From a virus, in the IMG/VR virus record IMGVR_UViG_3300043427_001290, positions 1 through 36,887 of that record: DNA of 36,887 bases. One strand, written 5' to 3'. Shown here piece by piece: positions 7,396 through 16,114 of this stretch; positions within the stretch are counted from its first letter, which is position 1, and every line of letters starts with the position of its first letter. A model generated the notes under the pieces. The model saw only the letters and a program-made list of their open reading frames with translations, was not told where the DNA came from and did no database searches. The position numbers were made by a program, and so were the translations under genes.

Positions 7396-8386
7396 AGTAA
7401 AAAGAAATATAGTAATTAAGTACTGCGAGAAGTACCCTGAATTGAGTACAAGGCAACTGTCGGCGGTAATTTTTGAAGCCTACCCGGAGCGTTTCGCAAG
7501 TTACGACGCTGTACGTGACAGGGTACGGAATATAAGGGGACAGGCAAAACCGGACAGGATTGTAAAGGAAAGACCGGACTTGTATCAAAAGACAACTGTT
7601 CAAGAAGCGGTGACAAAGTATAATTTATCGCCAAAAAGTAAACCAATAGAGGATTTTGTATTTCCTCATAAAAAAGCGCTTGTGTTATCGGATATTCACC
7701 TACCATTCCACGACATGGAAGCTCTAATGTTAGCTATAGACTATGGAAAACAAATGAGCGTGGATAGTGTCTACCTTAACGGGGATGTATTGGACTTTTA
7801 CGACATCAGCAGATTTCTGAAGGAAAAAATAAACGTAAGCGCAGCCGATGAAATGGAATATTTTTACGCCTTTATAACCATGCTAAAAAATGAACTTAAT
7901 GTTCCGATATTTTACAAGTTAGGCAACCATGAAGAACGATGGGAACATTATATCATGCGGAACGCTCCGGCGTTTGCGGACTTTGAAGACTTTAGCTTTA
8001 AATCGGTGTTCAAACTTGATGAATTAGGGGTGCAGTATATAAGCAGCAGACAAAAGGTTTACATGGGTAAACTGATAGTTATCCACGGGCATGAGGCAGG
8101 AGATTCATTTTTCAGTCCAGTTAACCCGGCAAGAGGTGCTTTTTTAAAATATAAGACATCAACATTGAGCGGACACAATCACCAGACAAGTTCACATTTT
8201 GAAAGCAACTTACACGGCGAAAATATAGGTTGCTATTCTACAGGGTGCCTATGTGCATTAAATCCCGATTATCGACCATTTGCATACACAAAATGGAATC
8301 ACGGATTCGCCATAGTTGAGGTAGAGGATGACGGCAATTATAATGTAGATAACTACAGAATAAAAAACGGCAAAGTTTACTTATGA
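7379..8386 (+). CDS. Calcineurin-like metallophosphoesterase with N-terminal helical domain
   Basis: 335 residues. The phosphoesterase core begins near residue 99 and has every motif of the superfamily: SDIHLPFHD (Asp105, His107), NGDVLDF (Gly135-Asp136), GNHEERWEH (Asn183-His184), VIHGHE (His236, His238) and SGHNH (265-269). Such two-metal enzymes cleave phosphodi- or monoesters; relatives include SbcD/Mre11-type nucleases and phage phosphatases. Residues 1-65 form a separate basic helical region (STRQLSAVIFEAYP...YDAVRDRVRNIRG), which may be a helix-turn-helix that delivers the enzyme to DNA. It lies straight after the terminase. Its substrate is not predictable from sequence; a nuclease or a DNA end/modification phosphatase is likely. 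Confidence 0.85.
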   Translation: MPKKDEVKRNIVIKYCEKYPELSTRQLSAVIFEAYPERFASYDAVRDRVRNIRGQAKPDRIVKERPDLYQKTTVQEAVTKYNLSPKSKPIEDFVFPHKKALVLSDIHLPFHDMEALMLAIDYGKQMSVDSVYLNGDVLDFYDISRFLKEKINVSAADEMEYFYAFITMLKNELNVPIFYKLGNHEERWEHYIMRNAPAFADFEDFSFKSVFKLDELGVQYISSRQKVYMGKLIVIHGHEAGDSFFSPVNPARGAFLKYKTSTLSGHNHQTSSHFESNLHGENIGCYSTGCLCALNPDYRPFAYTKWNHGFAIVEVEDDGNYNVDNYRIKNGKVYL

Positions 8387-8952
8387 GGACACTTTCAATT
8401 TTGATTTGTGCAATTCCAAGCAGACGCAAACAATTTTTATCTTCATTAATGGATAATCTTGATCAGCAGATAAAAACATATAAACATAGCGGATTTGTTC
8501 AGTTAGTTGTCCTAATGGACAACAAAAAAATGATAGTTGGGGAAAAGCGAAACTTTCTTTTAAAATGTGCGAAGGGTGACTACGTTTGTTTTGTCGATGA
8601 CGACGATAGGGTATCAGCGGACTATGTCAGGAGTTTGCATGAAGCTATACAGATTGGTCCGGATTGTGTTACATTTAATTCAGAAGTGAGGATAAATGGT
8701 AAAGATTTAAAAATATGTTATTTTAATGGGGAGCAAAACAAAAACCACAGCACACATTATGAGCGAACGCCAAATCATTTATGTGTTGTGAAGAGGGAAA
8801 TAGCAACGAGATATAAATTTCCAGAGCGCAATTTCCAAGAGGATGACGAATATGCTCGACGTATTTACCCATACCTAAAAAAGAAAGTACATATTGACAA
8901 AATACTTTACTATTATGATTTTGATCAAAAAACTACAGAAACACAAAAATAA
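8383..8952 (+). CDS. Glycosyltransferase, GT2-like
   Basis: 189 residues. N-terminal beta-alpha start (LSILICAIPSRRKQF), then GEKRNFLLKCAKGDYVCFVD with the metal/nucleotide-sugar site DDDD at residues 72-75, as in GT-A family 2 enzymes. The protein is short for a GT2 and ends soon after the acceptor region (FQEDDEYARRIYPYL). First of three consecutive glycosyltransferase genes; overlaps the phosphoesterase stop by 4 bases and abuts the next gene by one base. Probably modifies virion proteins or host surface glycans, or modified DNA bases; nothing in the sequence settles the acceptor. Confidence 0.75.
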   Translation: MRTLSILICAIPSRRKQFLSSLMDNLDQQIKTYKHSGFVQLVVLMDNKKMIVGEKRNFLLKCAKGDYVCFVDDDDRVSADYVRSLHEAIQIGPDCVTFNSEVRINGKDLKICYFNGEQNKNHSTHYERTPNHLCVVKREIATRYKFPERNFQEDDEYARRIYPYLKKKVHIDKILYYYDFDQKTTETQK

Positions 8953-9596
8953 TGGTAGATGTTATAATTTTATCAAATGCTATTGACGCTTCAATGAAAA
9001 AAATGACGCAAAACTGCATAGATTCAATTAATGATCAAAGGTGCAAGATTATAGTAATTGAACAAACAGATACAATTTACAAAAATTGCAAAACAATACA
9101 CATTAAAGAAAAATTTAACTATAATAAATTTGCAAACAAAGGGGCGTTAATAACCGATAATGAATGGCTATTAATTGCTAATAATGATTTGATTTTTTAT
9201 AAAGGATGGCTTGATAAATTACTTGCAGCAGACTATCCAATTGTATCCCCAAAAGAACCAGCAGACAAAAGGCAAAAAGATCTAAAAACTGGTAATCATT
9301 TAGGTTATGAAACTGGGAGGCATTTATCAGGATGGTGCTTTATGATTAGGAGAGATCTTTATGAGCATATAGGTTGCTTTGATGAAGATATGGAATTCTG
9401 GTGCGCTGATAATTCATTAATTGAACAATTGAGAGCTGTAAAAATTCCGCCCATGTTAGTTACTGATGCAATAGTAAGGCATTTTGGAAGTAAAACATTA
9501 AACAAAAGCAAAAACAAAGAAGAATTAACAAAAAAACAAGTCATTAAATTTAATAAAAAGTACAACAAAAATCTATTTAATTATGGGCAAGGTTAG
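8952..9596 (+). CDS. Glycosyltransferase, GT2-like
   Basis: 214 residues. GT-A pattern: VDVIILSNAIDASMKKMTQ at the start, WLLIANNDLIFYKGWLDKLL (Asn-Asp at 78-79 in place of the usual DxD) and SGWCFMIRRDLYEHIGCFDE plus MEFWCADNSL, the acceptor side of GT2 rhamnosyl/galactosyl-type enzymes. Codon use is AT-richer than the head genes. It overlaps the next glycosyltransferase by 14 bases. The NND instead of DxD is common in this subgroup and does not by itself imply loss of activity. Confidence 0.75.
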   Translation: MVDVIILSNAIDASMKKMTQNCIDSINDQRCKIIVIEQTDTIYKNCKTIHIKEKFNYNKFANKGALITDNEWLLIANNDLIFYKGWLDKLLAADYPIVSPKEPADKRQKDLKTGNHLGYETGRHLSGWCFMIRRDLYEHIGCFDEDMEFWCADNSLIEQLRAVKIPPMLVTDAIVRHFGSKTLNKSKNKEELTKKQVIKFNKKYNKNLFNYGQG

Positions 9597-10950
9597 TGTA
9601 ATTATACCATGTTATAATCACGGCAGATATCTTTTTGAAGCAATTACAAGCGTGTTTAATCAAACATATAAGAATATAGAGGTAATTGTCGTAAATGATG
9701 GCAGTAATGACAATACAGAATATGTGTCAACACAATTTGAACTTGTTAAATATTATAAGACTGAAAATAGAGGCGTGAGCCATGCCAGGAATTACGGTAT
9801 AAAAAAGTCAAGTGGCGAATATATTATTTGCCTTGATGCGGATGACACATTAAAACAAAATTATATTGAAGAAGTCATAAAATACATAGATCAATATGAT
9901 ATTATAGGTACAAATTTTGAGTTTTTTGGAGATCGAAACGAAATTGTAAAACGTCCATTTACACATATTAATTTTAATAAACTAAAGCATAGTAATTATG
10001 TGCATTGCGCTGCAATATTTAAGCGCGAAATGTTTAATAAAATAGGAGGATTTGATGAAAATATGATTAAAGGATATGAGGACTGGGAATACTGGCGACG
10101 TGCTGCAAGGTTAGGATATAGTATTTATATACATAATGATGCATTACTAAATTATAGAAAGCACAATAAAAGCAGAAATAAGGATGCAGATCGCTATTAT
10201 TCTGAGTTAAGGAATTACATAAAGTCAAAAGAAAAGGGATTAATAGATATTGTTTACCCTTTGGGAAATGGATCACCAAATAGCGACAACGAATTAAGGT
10301 ACAGTATAAGGAGTTTAGAAAAGTTTGGCAGGAATTATAAAGATATTTATATCATTGGTAAATTTCCACATTGGGGAAATCAAAGAATTAAACATTTTGG
10401 ATTCAAGGAAACAAAAACAAAAGCATTAAATATTTTAGACAAAATATACTTTTCTTGTAACGTGCCGGAAATAAGTGATACCTTTTTATACATAAATGAT
10501 GATCACATTTTGTTAAAAGAAACGGATTTAAGTAAATATCCGTATTATTATAATGACAATGACGCAAAAAGCATAATTGAAAGTAGGCCAATATCAGACA
10601 ACTACCGAAAAATAATTGAAGAAACAATAAACAACAAACATTATAAGCATTATTTTGACATACATACACCGATACTAATACACAAAAAGCAGTTTATTGA
10701 GATGTATAATATCATTAATTTTGAAGCATCCTCTGAAGGTTTATTGGTAAAGTCAATGTATTGCGGTTATAACAATATTAATGGAGTAGAAAAATCAGAT
10801 ATTATATTAAGACAAAAGCATGAATGTTTTGATTTAAAGCAAAAATTAAAGGATGAGCATATATTTTCATTTCATGATGAAGCGGTATGTCAGGACTTAG
10901 TAGATTTTTTGCATAATGTATTACCTGATAAGTCAGAATACGAGTTATAG
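9583..10950 (+). CDS. Two-domain glycosyltransferase: GT2 plus Stealth-like C-terminal domain
   Basis: 455 residues. Residues 1-215 are a complete GT2 domain: VSVIIPCYNHGRYLFEAI, VVNDGS (36-41), RGVSHARNYG, CLDADD (83-88) and GYEDWEYWRR. From about 223 a different domain begins: NGSPNSDNELRYSIRSLEKF followed by DIYIIGKFPHW and, near 300, FLYINDDHIL. These match conserved blocks CR1 and CR2 of Stealth-type sugar-phosphate transferases of capsule synthesis (NELRYSLRS..., FLYxNDD). So the protein may add both a sugar and a sugar phosphate. Last of the three-gene glycosyltransferase cassette placed between terminase and portal. The Stealth assignment is from motif memory and is less certain than GT2. 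Confidence 0.75.
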   Translation: MGKVSVIIPCYNHGRYLFEAITSVFNQTYKNIEVIVVNDGSNDNTEYVSTQFELVKYYKTENRGVSHARNYGIKKSSGEYIICLDADDTLKQNYIEEVIKYIDQYDIIGTNFEFFGDRNEIVKRPFTHINFNKLKHSNYVHCAAIFKREMFNKIGGFDENMIKGYEDWEYWRRAARLGYSIYIHNDALLNYRKHNKSRNKDADRYYSELRNYIKSKEKGLIDIVYPLGNGSPNSDNELRYSIRSLEKFGRNYKDIYIIGKFPHWGNQRIKHFGFKETKTKALNILDKIYFSCNVPEISDTFLYINDDHILLKETDLSKYPYYYNDNDAKSIIESRPISDNYRKIIEETINNKHYKHYFDIHTPILIHKKQFIEMYNIINFEASSEGLLVKSMYCGYNNINGVEKSDIILRQKHECFDLKQKLKDEHIFSFHDEAVCQDLVDFLHNVLPDKSEYEL

Positions 10951-10994
10951 TATTATGTTACTATTTAAAGAAACTATATACCATGATTATGTAT

Positions 10995-11002
10995 TAATTT
11001 TG
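10995..11002 (+). promoter_or_regulatory. Bacteroidetes -7 box (TAATTTTG) before portal
   Basis: TAATTTTG fits TAnnTTTG and lies 4 bases before the portal ATG (11007), the same spacing as the box before the 3877 gene. No good -33 TTTG is present (only TTTA at 10964). It could start a head-gene transcript that is leaderless. Confidence 0.4.
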
Positions 11003-11006
11003 TTAT

Positions 11007-12260
11007 ATGAGTTTATTAGATCGACTTTTTAAACCACAACAAAGGGCTGTCGAAAGTACACAGCTTTTGACATTGCTTAATACGCAAGGTTTACCAGGTA
11101 AAAATGTACTGGTAACACCAAAAAAGAGCATAAGCCTTGGGGTTGTGTTTGAATGTATTGACATCATTACAAGAACATTAAGTTTGGTTAGTCCAAAAAT
11201 AATGGAGGATCGTAATGGAGGCAAATACATTGCAACAAATCACCCGTATTACAATATACTTACAAGTGAGCCATATCCTTTGTATGATGCTTCAAAGTTT
11301 TATCAAAGGTTGGCGGCGTATTATCTTTTGTTTGGAAATGCTTATGCAAGAATACAACGTGATAATATTGGCAGGGTTATAGGATTAAAGCTATATGAGG
11401 ATGCAGACGTAGACGTTTCTATAATTGAGATTGATGGCATTGAGAATCATTGGTACAAAATTCAAAAGACTGGTGAACTGGTCAATCAAATGGATATGAT
11501 CCACATTTACGATTTTACCTTTGACGGAGTTAAGGGAATAAGTCGTATAATGTCAAAGAAAAATACGATACAAAATGCCGGGAATATTCAGAATTATACT
11601 ACTGAAATGTATCAAAACGGTGCAAATATTTCAGGCTATATATATGGCGATAGGATAGTGGAGAAAGGCGCATTAGATTATGTGCGAAAAAAATTTGAGG
11701 AAACATATACCTCACGCAATGGAGGTATTGCAGCACTACCGCCAGGCTATAAGTACGAGCCACTACAGTACAATATTCCTTTTGCAGATGCGTCAATAAT
11801 TGAAGCGAACAAGTTCACAGTCGAAGATATTGCCAGAATATTTGGCGTTCCTTTGTCATTGTTAGGACGTGGAGAAAGTGCAGATAACAAAGGCGACAGA
11901 GAATACAACACTTTTTTAAGTACGGTTATTGCACCGATGACGCTTTTAATAGAAAATGAGATTAATAGGAAAGTTTTAATGAACGATCCTAATTACTATC
12001 TAAAATTTGAATTAAAAGGAGTGTACAGAACTGATATGCTCACGAGATACCAAGCTCACCAAATTGGATTGAATAGCGGTTTTATGAATAAGGATGAAGT
12101 TAGAAACATTGAGGGTATGAATCCAATTGAGGGCGGTTACGGTGCAACGTATTACCAACAATTAAACACAATTCCTCTTAACCAAGCGGAGGAATATTTT
12201 GAAAATATAATTGAAAATAACGAATCAAAAGAAATAAATAATGATGCTACGGGCGTTTAA
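11007..12260 (+). CDS. Portal protein (HK97 family)
   Basis: 417 residues, normal for HK97-type portals. Begins MSLLDRLFKPQ; contains YYLLFGNAYARIQRD, the conserved IARIFGVPLSLLG near residue 285, and a C-terminal LTRYQAHQIGLNSGFMNKDEVRNIEG, all typical of the Phage_portal family. Twelve copies form the DNA channel at the head vertex and the docking site for terminase. It overlaps the protease gene by 20 bases, indicating translational coupling of the head genes. The 56-base gap upstream contains a -7-like box and marks a junction with the AT-rich glycosyltransferase cassette. Confidence 0.93.
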   Translation: MSLLDRLFKPQQRAVESTQLLTLLNTQGLPGKNVLVTPKKSISLGVVFECIDIITRTLSLVSPKIMEDRNGGKYIATNHPYYNILTSEPYPLYDASKFYQRLAAYYLLFGNAYARIQRDNIGRVIGLKLYEDADVDVSIIEIDGIENHWYKIQKTGELVNQMDMIHIYDFTFDGVKGISRIMSKKNTIQNAGNIQNYTTEMYQNGANISGYIYGDRIVEKGALDYVRKKFEETYTSRNGGIAALPPGYKYEPLQYNIPFADASIIEANKFTVEDIARIFGVPLSLLGRGESADNKGDREYNTFLSTVIAPMTLLIENEINRKVLMNDPNYYLKFELKGVYRTDMLTRYQAHQIGLNSGFMNKDEVRNIEGMNPIEGGYGATYYQQLNTIPLNQAEEYFENIIENNESKEINNDATGV

Positions 12261-12876
12261 CATAGAAGACTTTGAGGTCAGAGCATTGCAAGATGATTTA
12301 ACCAGAGAGTTTATAATTTCAACTGAACGAAAGGACAGCCACGGAACTGTCATCCGTATGGATGGGTGGCAACTGGAGGACTTCAATAGAGCAGGCGCAT
12401 TTTATTATCAGCACCAAACAACTGGAGGATTTTTAACCGATAGTAATCCAGACAATGCACTTGGACCAGCAACGGCAAGAGCAGAAGGCAGCATGTTAAT
12501 TGGAGTTGGTAAATTTGAAACTGAGGATATTAATCCACTTGCTGACAAGATCCGTAAAAAAGTAGATTACGGAACGATGCGAGCCACAAGCGTTGGATTT
12601 ATGCCAATAGCCGGAAGATGGGGAGATGAAAAACGTGATGAAGATCCTACAACGTATTATTTTACCAGTCAACGTCTTGCGGAATGGTCAATTGTACACG
12701 TGCCGTCAAATCCAGACGCAATTAAAAAGAGCATGGAAAGTATGGATAATTTTATGAATCAGGTCAAGGATATACACAAAAGCGAAGGGTTTAGAAAAGA
12801 TTATAGCAGAAAGCTAAATGAAATTAGGCGGAAGCGCGAGTATCTTTTGGGGTTAATGGATAAAAGAAATTATTAA
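12241..12876 (+). CDS. Prohead protease (HK97 gp4-like, S78/U35)
   Basis: 211 residues. Shows EFIISTERKDSHGTVI at the N-terminus, the catalytic His in FYYQHQ and the catalytic Ser in MRATSVGFMP, and the terminal WSIVHVPSNPDAIKKS seen throughout HK97-type proteases. It cleaves the delta domain of the capsid protein and itself during head maturation. Located between portal and capsid as expected. Starts MM; the second ATG (12244) is equally possible. Confidence 0.9.
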   Translation: MMLRAFNIEDFEVRALQDDLTREFIISTERKDSHGTVIRMDGWQLEDFNRAGAFYYQHQTTGGFLTDSNPDNALGPATARAEGSMLIGVGKFETEDINPLADKIRKKVDYGTMRATSVGFMPIAGRWGDEKRDEDPTTYYFTSQRLAEWSIVHVPSNPDAIKKSMESMDNFMNQVKDIHKSEGFRKDYSRKLNEIRRKREYLLGLMDKRNY

Positions 12877-12892
12877 TTTAAAAAATATAAAG

Positions 12893-14167
12893 ATGACATT
12901 AGAAACATTAAAAAGGGACTATGATGCTCTTGTCGAAAAGCAAGAAGCATTGTTGGCGAATGCAGATGCAGATCAAAGAGAACTGACTGATGACGAATCA
13001 AAGGAATTTGACACACTTGACAGATCAATTAATGATTTGACTGCAAAAATAGAAAACATTAGAAAGCAGGACGAAGCGAGAAAGCGAATTGCACAAAACA
13101 AACTTAATTCCGGTAACGTGAAAAGATCTGAAGAGCAAAAGGTATCTGAAAAGTTTAGCCTTTTGAGAGTTCTTAAAAACCTTAATAACGGAGTTAGACC
13201 TGATCAAATGGACGGTGCTGAAGGTGAGATGCATCAGGAGGCAGTTCGTGAGGCAATGGCTACAGGTAGAGCATTGCAAGGATATGGACTTCCGTCATTC
13301 CAATTAAGAGCGCAGGATGCAGCGACAGCAGCAACAGCAGGAAACTTAATTGCAACTGAATTGGATAGTACAATTATTCCAGCACTTAGACCTAATTTGG
13401 TAATGAGCGCACTTGGGGCAACTACCTTGAACGGTTTGGTCGGCAATTTGGATTTACCAGCAGCGGATGGACTTGCTACAGCTACATGGGAGGGTGAAAC
13501 AGATCAGGCAGCAAATACAGATCCTTCAACAAGATTGGTTGAACTAAGACCAAACAGACTTGCAGCGATTACAACTGTATCTAAGCAGCTAATGACACAA
13601 GCTTCATTTAGTGTTGAAGCATGGATTAGGGGCGAACTTTCAAACGCTGTAGCTCGTGCGGTTGATAGTGCAGCAATAATTGGTAATTCCGGAAATATAG
13701 ACGGTATCATCGGCACAACTGGAGTTAACGAGGTTACCTTTGGCGGTGCAGTTACAAGAGATAAATTGATTGATCTTATGACATCAATTGCTCTTGATGA
13801 CTACAATAGCGAAACTATGGCATTCCTTGTGAATCCAATTTTGAAAGGCGAAATGATGCAAACAAAACTGGATGCAGGTTCAGGACAATTCCTTATGGAT
13901 AATGCTAATAATTTGTTTGGCTATCCAGTTGCTGTATCCACTTTAGTGCCAACAAACATCAATTCAACTAAGACAGCTGCTATATTTGGCGACTTTTCGA
14001 ATGTTGTGTTGGCGAATTGGGGTGGAGTTGAAATTATTTTGGATCCTTATGTACGTGCAGAATATGGACAAGTAAGAATTATAATTAATTCTTATTGGGA
14101 TGTTAAATTAAAGCAGCCTAAGGCGTTCGCATTTGGCGATGACATTACATGGTCTGCAATTTCATAA
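12893..14167 (+). CDS. Major capsid protein (HK97 fold) with N-terminal delta domain
   Basis: 424 residues. Residues 1-70 form a charged coiled coil (LKRDYDALVEKQEALL, DTLDRSINDLTAKIENIRKQ), the scaffold-like delta domain removed by the upstream protease. The HK97 body starts near residue 145 with GNLIATELDSTIIPAL and TTLNGLVGNLDLPAADG, then ELRPNRLAAITTVSKQLM and a C-terminal VKLKQPKAFAFGDD. No separate scaffold gene is needed. A strong hairpin terminator follows at 14178-14209, which would favour high capsid expression over the connector genes. Confidence 0.93.
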   Translation: MTLETLKRDYDALVEKQEALLANADADQRELTDDESKEFDTLDRSINDLTAKIENIRKQDEARKRIAQNKLNSGNVKRSEEQKVSEKFSLLRVLKNLNNGVRPDQMDGAEGEMHQEAVREAMATGRALQGYGLPSFQLRAQDAATAATAGNLIATELDSTIIPALRPNLVMSALGATTLNGLVGNLDLPAADGLATATWEGETDQAANTDPSTRLVELRPNRLAAITTVSKQLMTQASFSVEAWIRGELSNAVARAVDSAAIIGNSGNIDGIIGTTGVNEVTFGGAVTRDKLIDLMTSIALDDYNSETMAFLVNPILKGEMMQTKLDAGSGQFLMDNANNLFGYPVAVSTLVPTNINSTKTAAIFGDFSNVVLANWGGVEIILDPYVRAEYGQVRIIINSYWDVKLKQPKAFAFGDDITWSAIS

Positions 14168-14177
14168 ATCATATATT

Positions 14178-14209
14178 GGTAGTCACTCTTAAATGAGTGG
14201 CTACCTTTT
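14178..14209 (+). terminator. Intrinsic terminator after the capsid gene
   Basis: GGTAGTCACTC (14178-14188), loop TTAAAT, GAGTGGCTACC (14195-14205) pair over 11 positions with one T-G, followed by TTTT. It lies 10 bases after the capsid stop. Partial read-through would set a low level of the connector and tail genes. Confidence 0.8.
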
Positions 14210-14222
14210 AAAAATAAAAGTC

Positions 14223-14429
14223 ATGGCAAGAGGAAGAAGAAAACCAATAGAAGAATACAAACAGGAAATATTACACGTCGAACGTAAAGCAGTTTGGGGA
14301 GTTGATGTTCAAATAAAAAAATCATTAATTCACGGATATAGATTAGGAGGTAAAGTTGGGGATGTTATAAACGTCCCTGTGGAGATAGTTGACGAATTAA
14401 TACAAAAAAAATTAGTAGTTAAAATATGA
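14223..14429 (+). CDS. Hypothetical small basic head-region protein (68 aa)
   Basis: Start chosen at 14223 (MARGRRKPIEEYKQ) rather than the in-frame ATG at 14193, because 14193 lies inside the capsid terminator hairpin. Short protein with basic N-terminus and a beta-rich middle (VGDVINVPVEIVDELIQKK) resembling the small proteins found between capsid and connector in HK97-type phages. Overlaps the connector gene by 4 bases. No family recognised. Confidence 0.6.
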   Translation: MARGRRKPIEEYKQEILHVERKAVWGVDVQIKKSLIHGYRLGGKVGDVINVPVEIVDELIQKKLVVKI

Positions 14430-14947
14430 ATAGCTACATAGCAGGGCAATCTAAATGCATGGTAGTAAGTTATGATGACGAACTTAAGGACCATTTGCGT
14501 ATTTTCGATGATGACAGCGAAACACTTATAAAAGGATATATAAGGGCAGCGACGCAGTATATTGAAAATTATTTGGGTTTTCCAGCACTGAGCTATGATA
14601 TGACTGTGATTGGTACGCCATACAATTATAGATTTGACGTGCCTAGAAACGTTATAGAAGTTACAAAAGTTGAAGAGTTTGCTGATGGCGTTTGGACGGA
14701 AATGACTTTGGATAGTTACGAACTTGAAGATTACGGTAATTACAAATGTCTTTATAATACAGATTTTTTAAGAGATATCAGATATAGATTTACATGTAAT
14801 TGTGATCCTTTGATATCGCCATTAATGAAACATGCAGCATATTTGTTAATAGGCGAAATGTATGAGAATAGAGAGAATAGCTATCGAACAAATACCTATC
14901 CACAGGTAAATAGGTTACTGGATTTAGATAAAATAGAATTACTTTGA
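14426..14947 (+). CDS. Head-tail connector (gp6-like adaptor)
   Basis: 173 residues, mostly helical: LKDHLRIFDDDSETLIKGYI at residues 20-39, then AATQYIENYLGFP, which is the conserved core of the HK97 gp6-like connector family that forms the ring below the portal. C-terminal helix LMKHAAYLLIGEMYENRE is also typical. Position between capsid and head-closure gene agrees. Confidence 0.85.
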   Translation: MNSYIAGQSKCMVVSYDDELKDHLRIFDDDSETLIKGYIRAATQYIENYLGFPALSYDMTVIGTPYNYRFDVPRNVIEVTKVEEFADGVWTEMTLDSYELEDYGNYKCLYNTDFLRDIRYRFTCNCDPLISPLMKHAAYLLIGEMYENRENSYRTNTYPQVNRLLDLDKIELL

Positions 14948-14988
14948 TATATCCAAAAAATTTACGTGCGCAAATTGCCATTGGTGCA

Positions 14989-15291
14989 ATGGACAAGAAA
15001 ATAAAGATACGTCAAGAAACAATTGACGAGGAGAACGATTTGGGAGAAGTTACTGAAGTTACGGTAACAGATACAGACGCATGGGCGTATGAAGTTAACC
15101 GGGATCAGGATGAAGAAGTATTAGTTGAAAAGGACACAAATATACAAATAAGGGAATTTGTAATAAGATATAAAGCGATAAGTTACCAGGATAAATTGGT
15201 AATTGATAGCAATGAATATGACATTATAAACATAGATGAAACGATGGGGCGCAGGCGGTTTTTGAAGATAAAATGTAAAAGGGTAGTATAA
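14989..15291 (+). CDS. Head closure / head-tail joining protein (SPP1 gp16-like)
   Basis: 100 residues from the ATG at 14989 (MDKKIKIRQETID). The in-frame TTG at 14944, which overlaps the connector stop, would add 15 residues; I prefer 14989 because family members begin with a short strand like RITIQ, here KIKIRQ. Beta-rich with DAWAYEVNRDQDEEVLVEKD and a terminal FLKIKCKRVV. It plugs the connector ring and joins the tail. Confidence 0.75.
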   Translation: MDKKIKIRQETIDEENDLGEVTEVTVTDTDAWAYEVNRDQDEEVLVEKDTNIQIREFVIRYKAISYQDKLVIDSNEYDIINIDETMGRRRFLKIKCKRVV

Positions 15292-15743
15292 TGGATAAAA
15301 CCGTAGATCAACAAATGTTAGGAATTATACGTCAAATAAAGATGTATAAAAAACAATTTGATGAAGATTTAAAAACACGTGCGATATTTAAAGCAGCTGC
15401 AAAACCATTGGAGATAACAATGAGATTTAACGCAGTTGGGTCACGGGATGGAAAGTACAGTAAAGGCACACTTGCAAAGTCCATTAAAATGATGACATAT
15501 TCCAAAGATAAATTTGGGGTTTATGTTGGACCAAATTATAAGGCTTCAAGAGGTGCAACAGCACCGCATGCGCATTTAATTGAGTTTGGTTGGAAACCTA
15601 AAAACGGGGATCGTGTCCAGGGAACTGAATTTGTTAAAAAATCATATGAACAAACAAAATATACTATAATTTCTGAACTTGAAAAGGGTGCAAAAAAAGC
15701 ACACGAAAAAGCAGTAAGAGCAGTAGAAAAAAGACAACGATGA
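15291..15743 (+). CDS. HK97 gp10-like tail/neck component
   Basis: 150 residues. Pattern of the gp10-like family: helical N-terminus, central SRDGKYSKGTLAKSIKMM (lysine-rich) and KASRGATAPHAHLIEFGW, followed by a helical Lys-rich tail. The motif around HLIEFG is the best-conserved piece of this family. It usually lies between head closure and tail terminator, as here. Overlaps each neighbour by a few bases. Confidence 0.8.
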   Translation: MDKTVDQQMLGIIRQIKMYKKQFDEDLKTRAIFKAAAKPLEITMRFNAVGSRDGKYSKGTLAKSIKMMTYSKDKFGVYVGPNYKASRGATAPHAHLIEFGWKPKNGDRVQGTEFVKKSYEQTKYTIISELEKGAKKAHEKAVRAVEKRQR

Positions 15744-16114
15744 CGCCGGACGTAAGCATATATGATCACATAAAAGAATATATTGATAATGTTTATTTCA
15801 ATAGATTTCCGCAGGGCATTACATTACGCAATGCAACGCCAAGGGTATTAATACGTAACATAAGCGAAACGGTGCAGGACGACAAAGATAAAAAAGGAAG
15901 GTATGAAGTAATATATAGAGTTGAATGTGTAGGTACTAATTATATGAATTGTAAATCGGTAGCGAATGAGATCAGATATTTGTTACTAAATTTTACAGAT
16001 AGTTGGATATATTTAGCTACATTTGAATCGGAGGAATACGACACAGACGACACGGCAGAATTATTTATGGTGCAAACAGATTATAGAGTATTTATAAATT
16101 ATGTACAATTATGA
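15740..16114 (+). CDS. Tail terminator / completion protein (DUF3168-like)
   Basis: 124 residues with the layout of the gp17/DUF3168 tail-completion group: N-terminal helix IYDHIKEYIDNVYF, then a beta-sheet region GRYEVIYRVECVG, helix SVANEIRYLLLNF and a final MVQTDYRVFI. It caps the tail tube where it meets the head. Position directly after the gp10-like gene and before the tail tube gene supports the assignment. Confidence 0.75.
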   Translation: MTPDVSIYDHIKEYIDNVYFNRFPQGITLRNATPRVLIRNISETVQDDKDKKGRYEVIYRVECVGTNYMNCKSVANEIRYLLLNFTDSWIYLATFESEEYDTDDTAELFMVQTDYRVFINYVQL

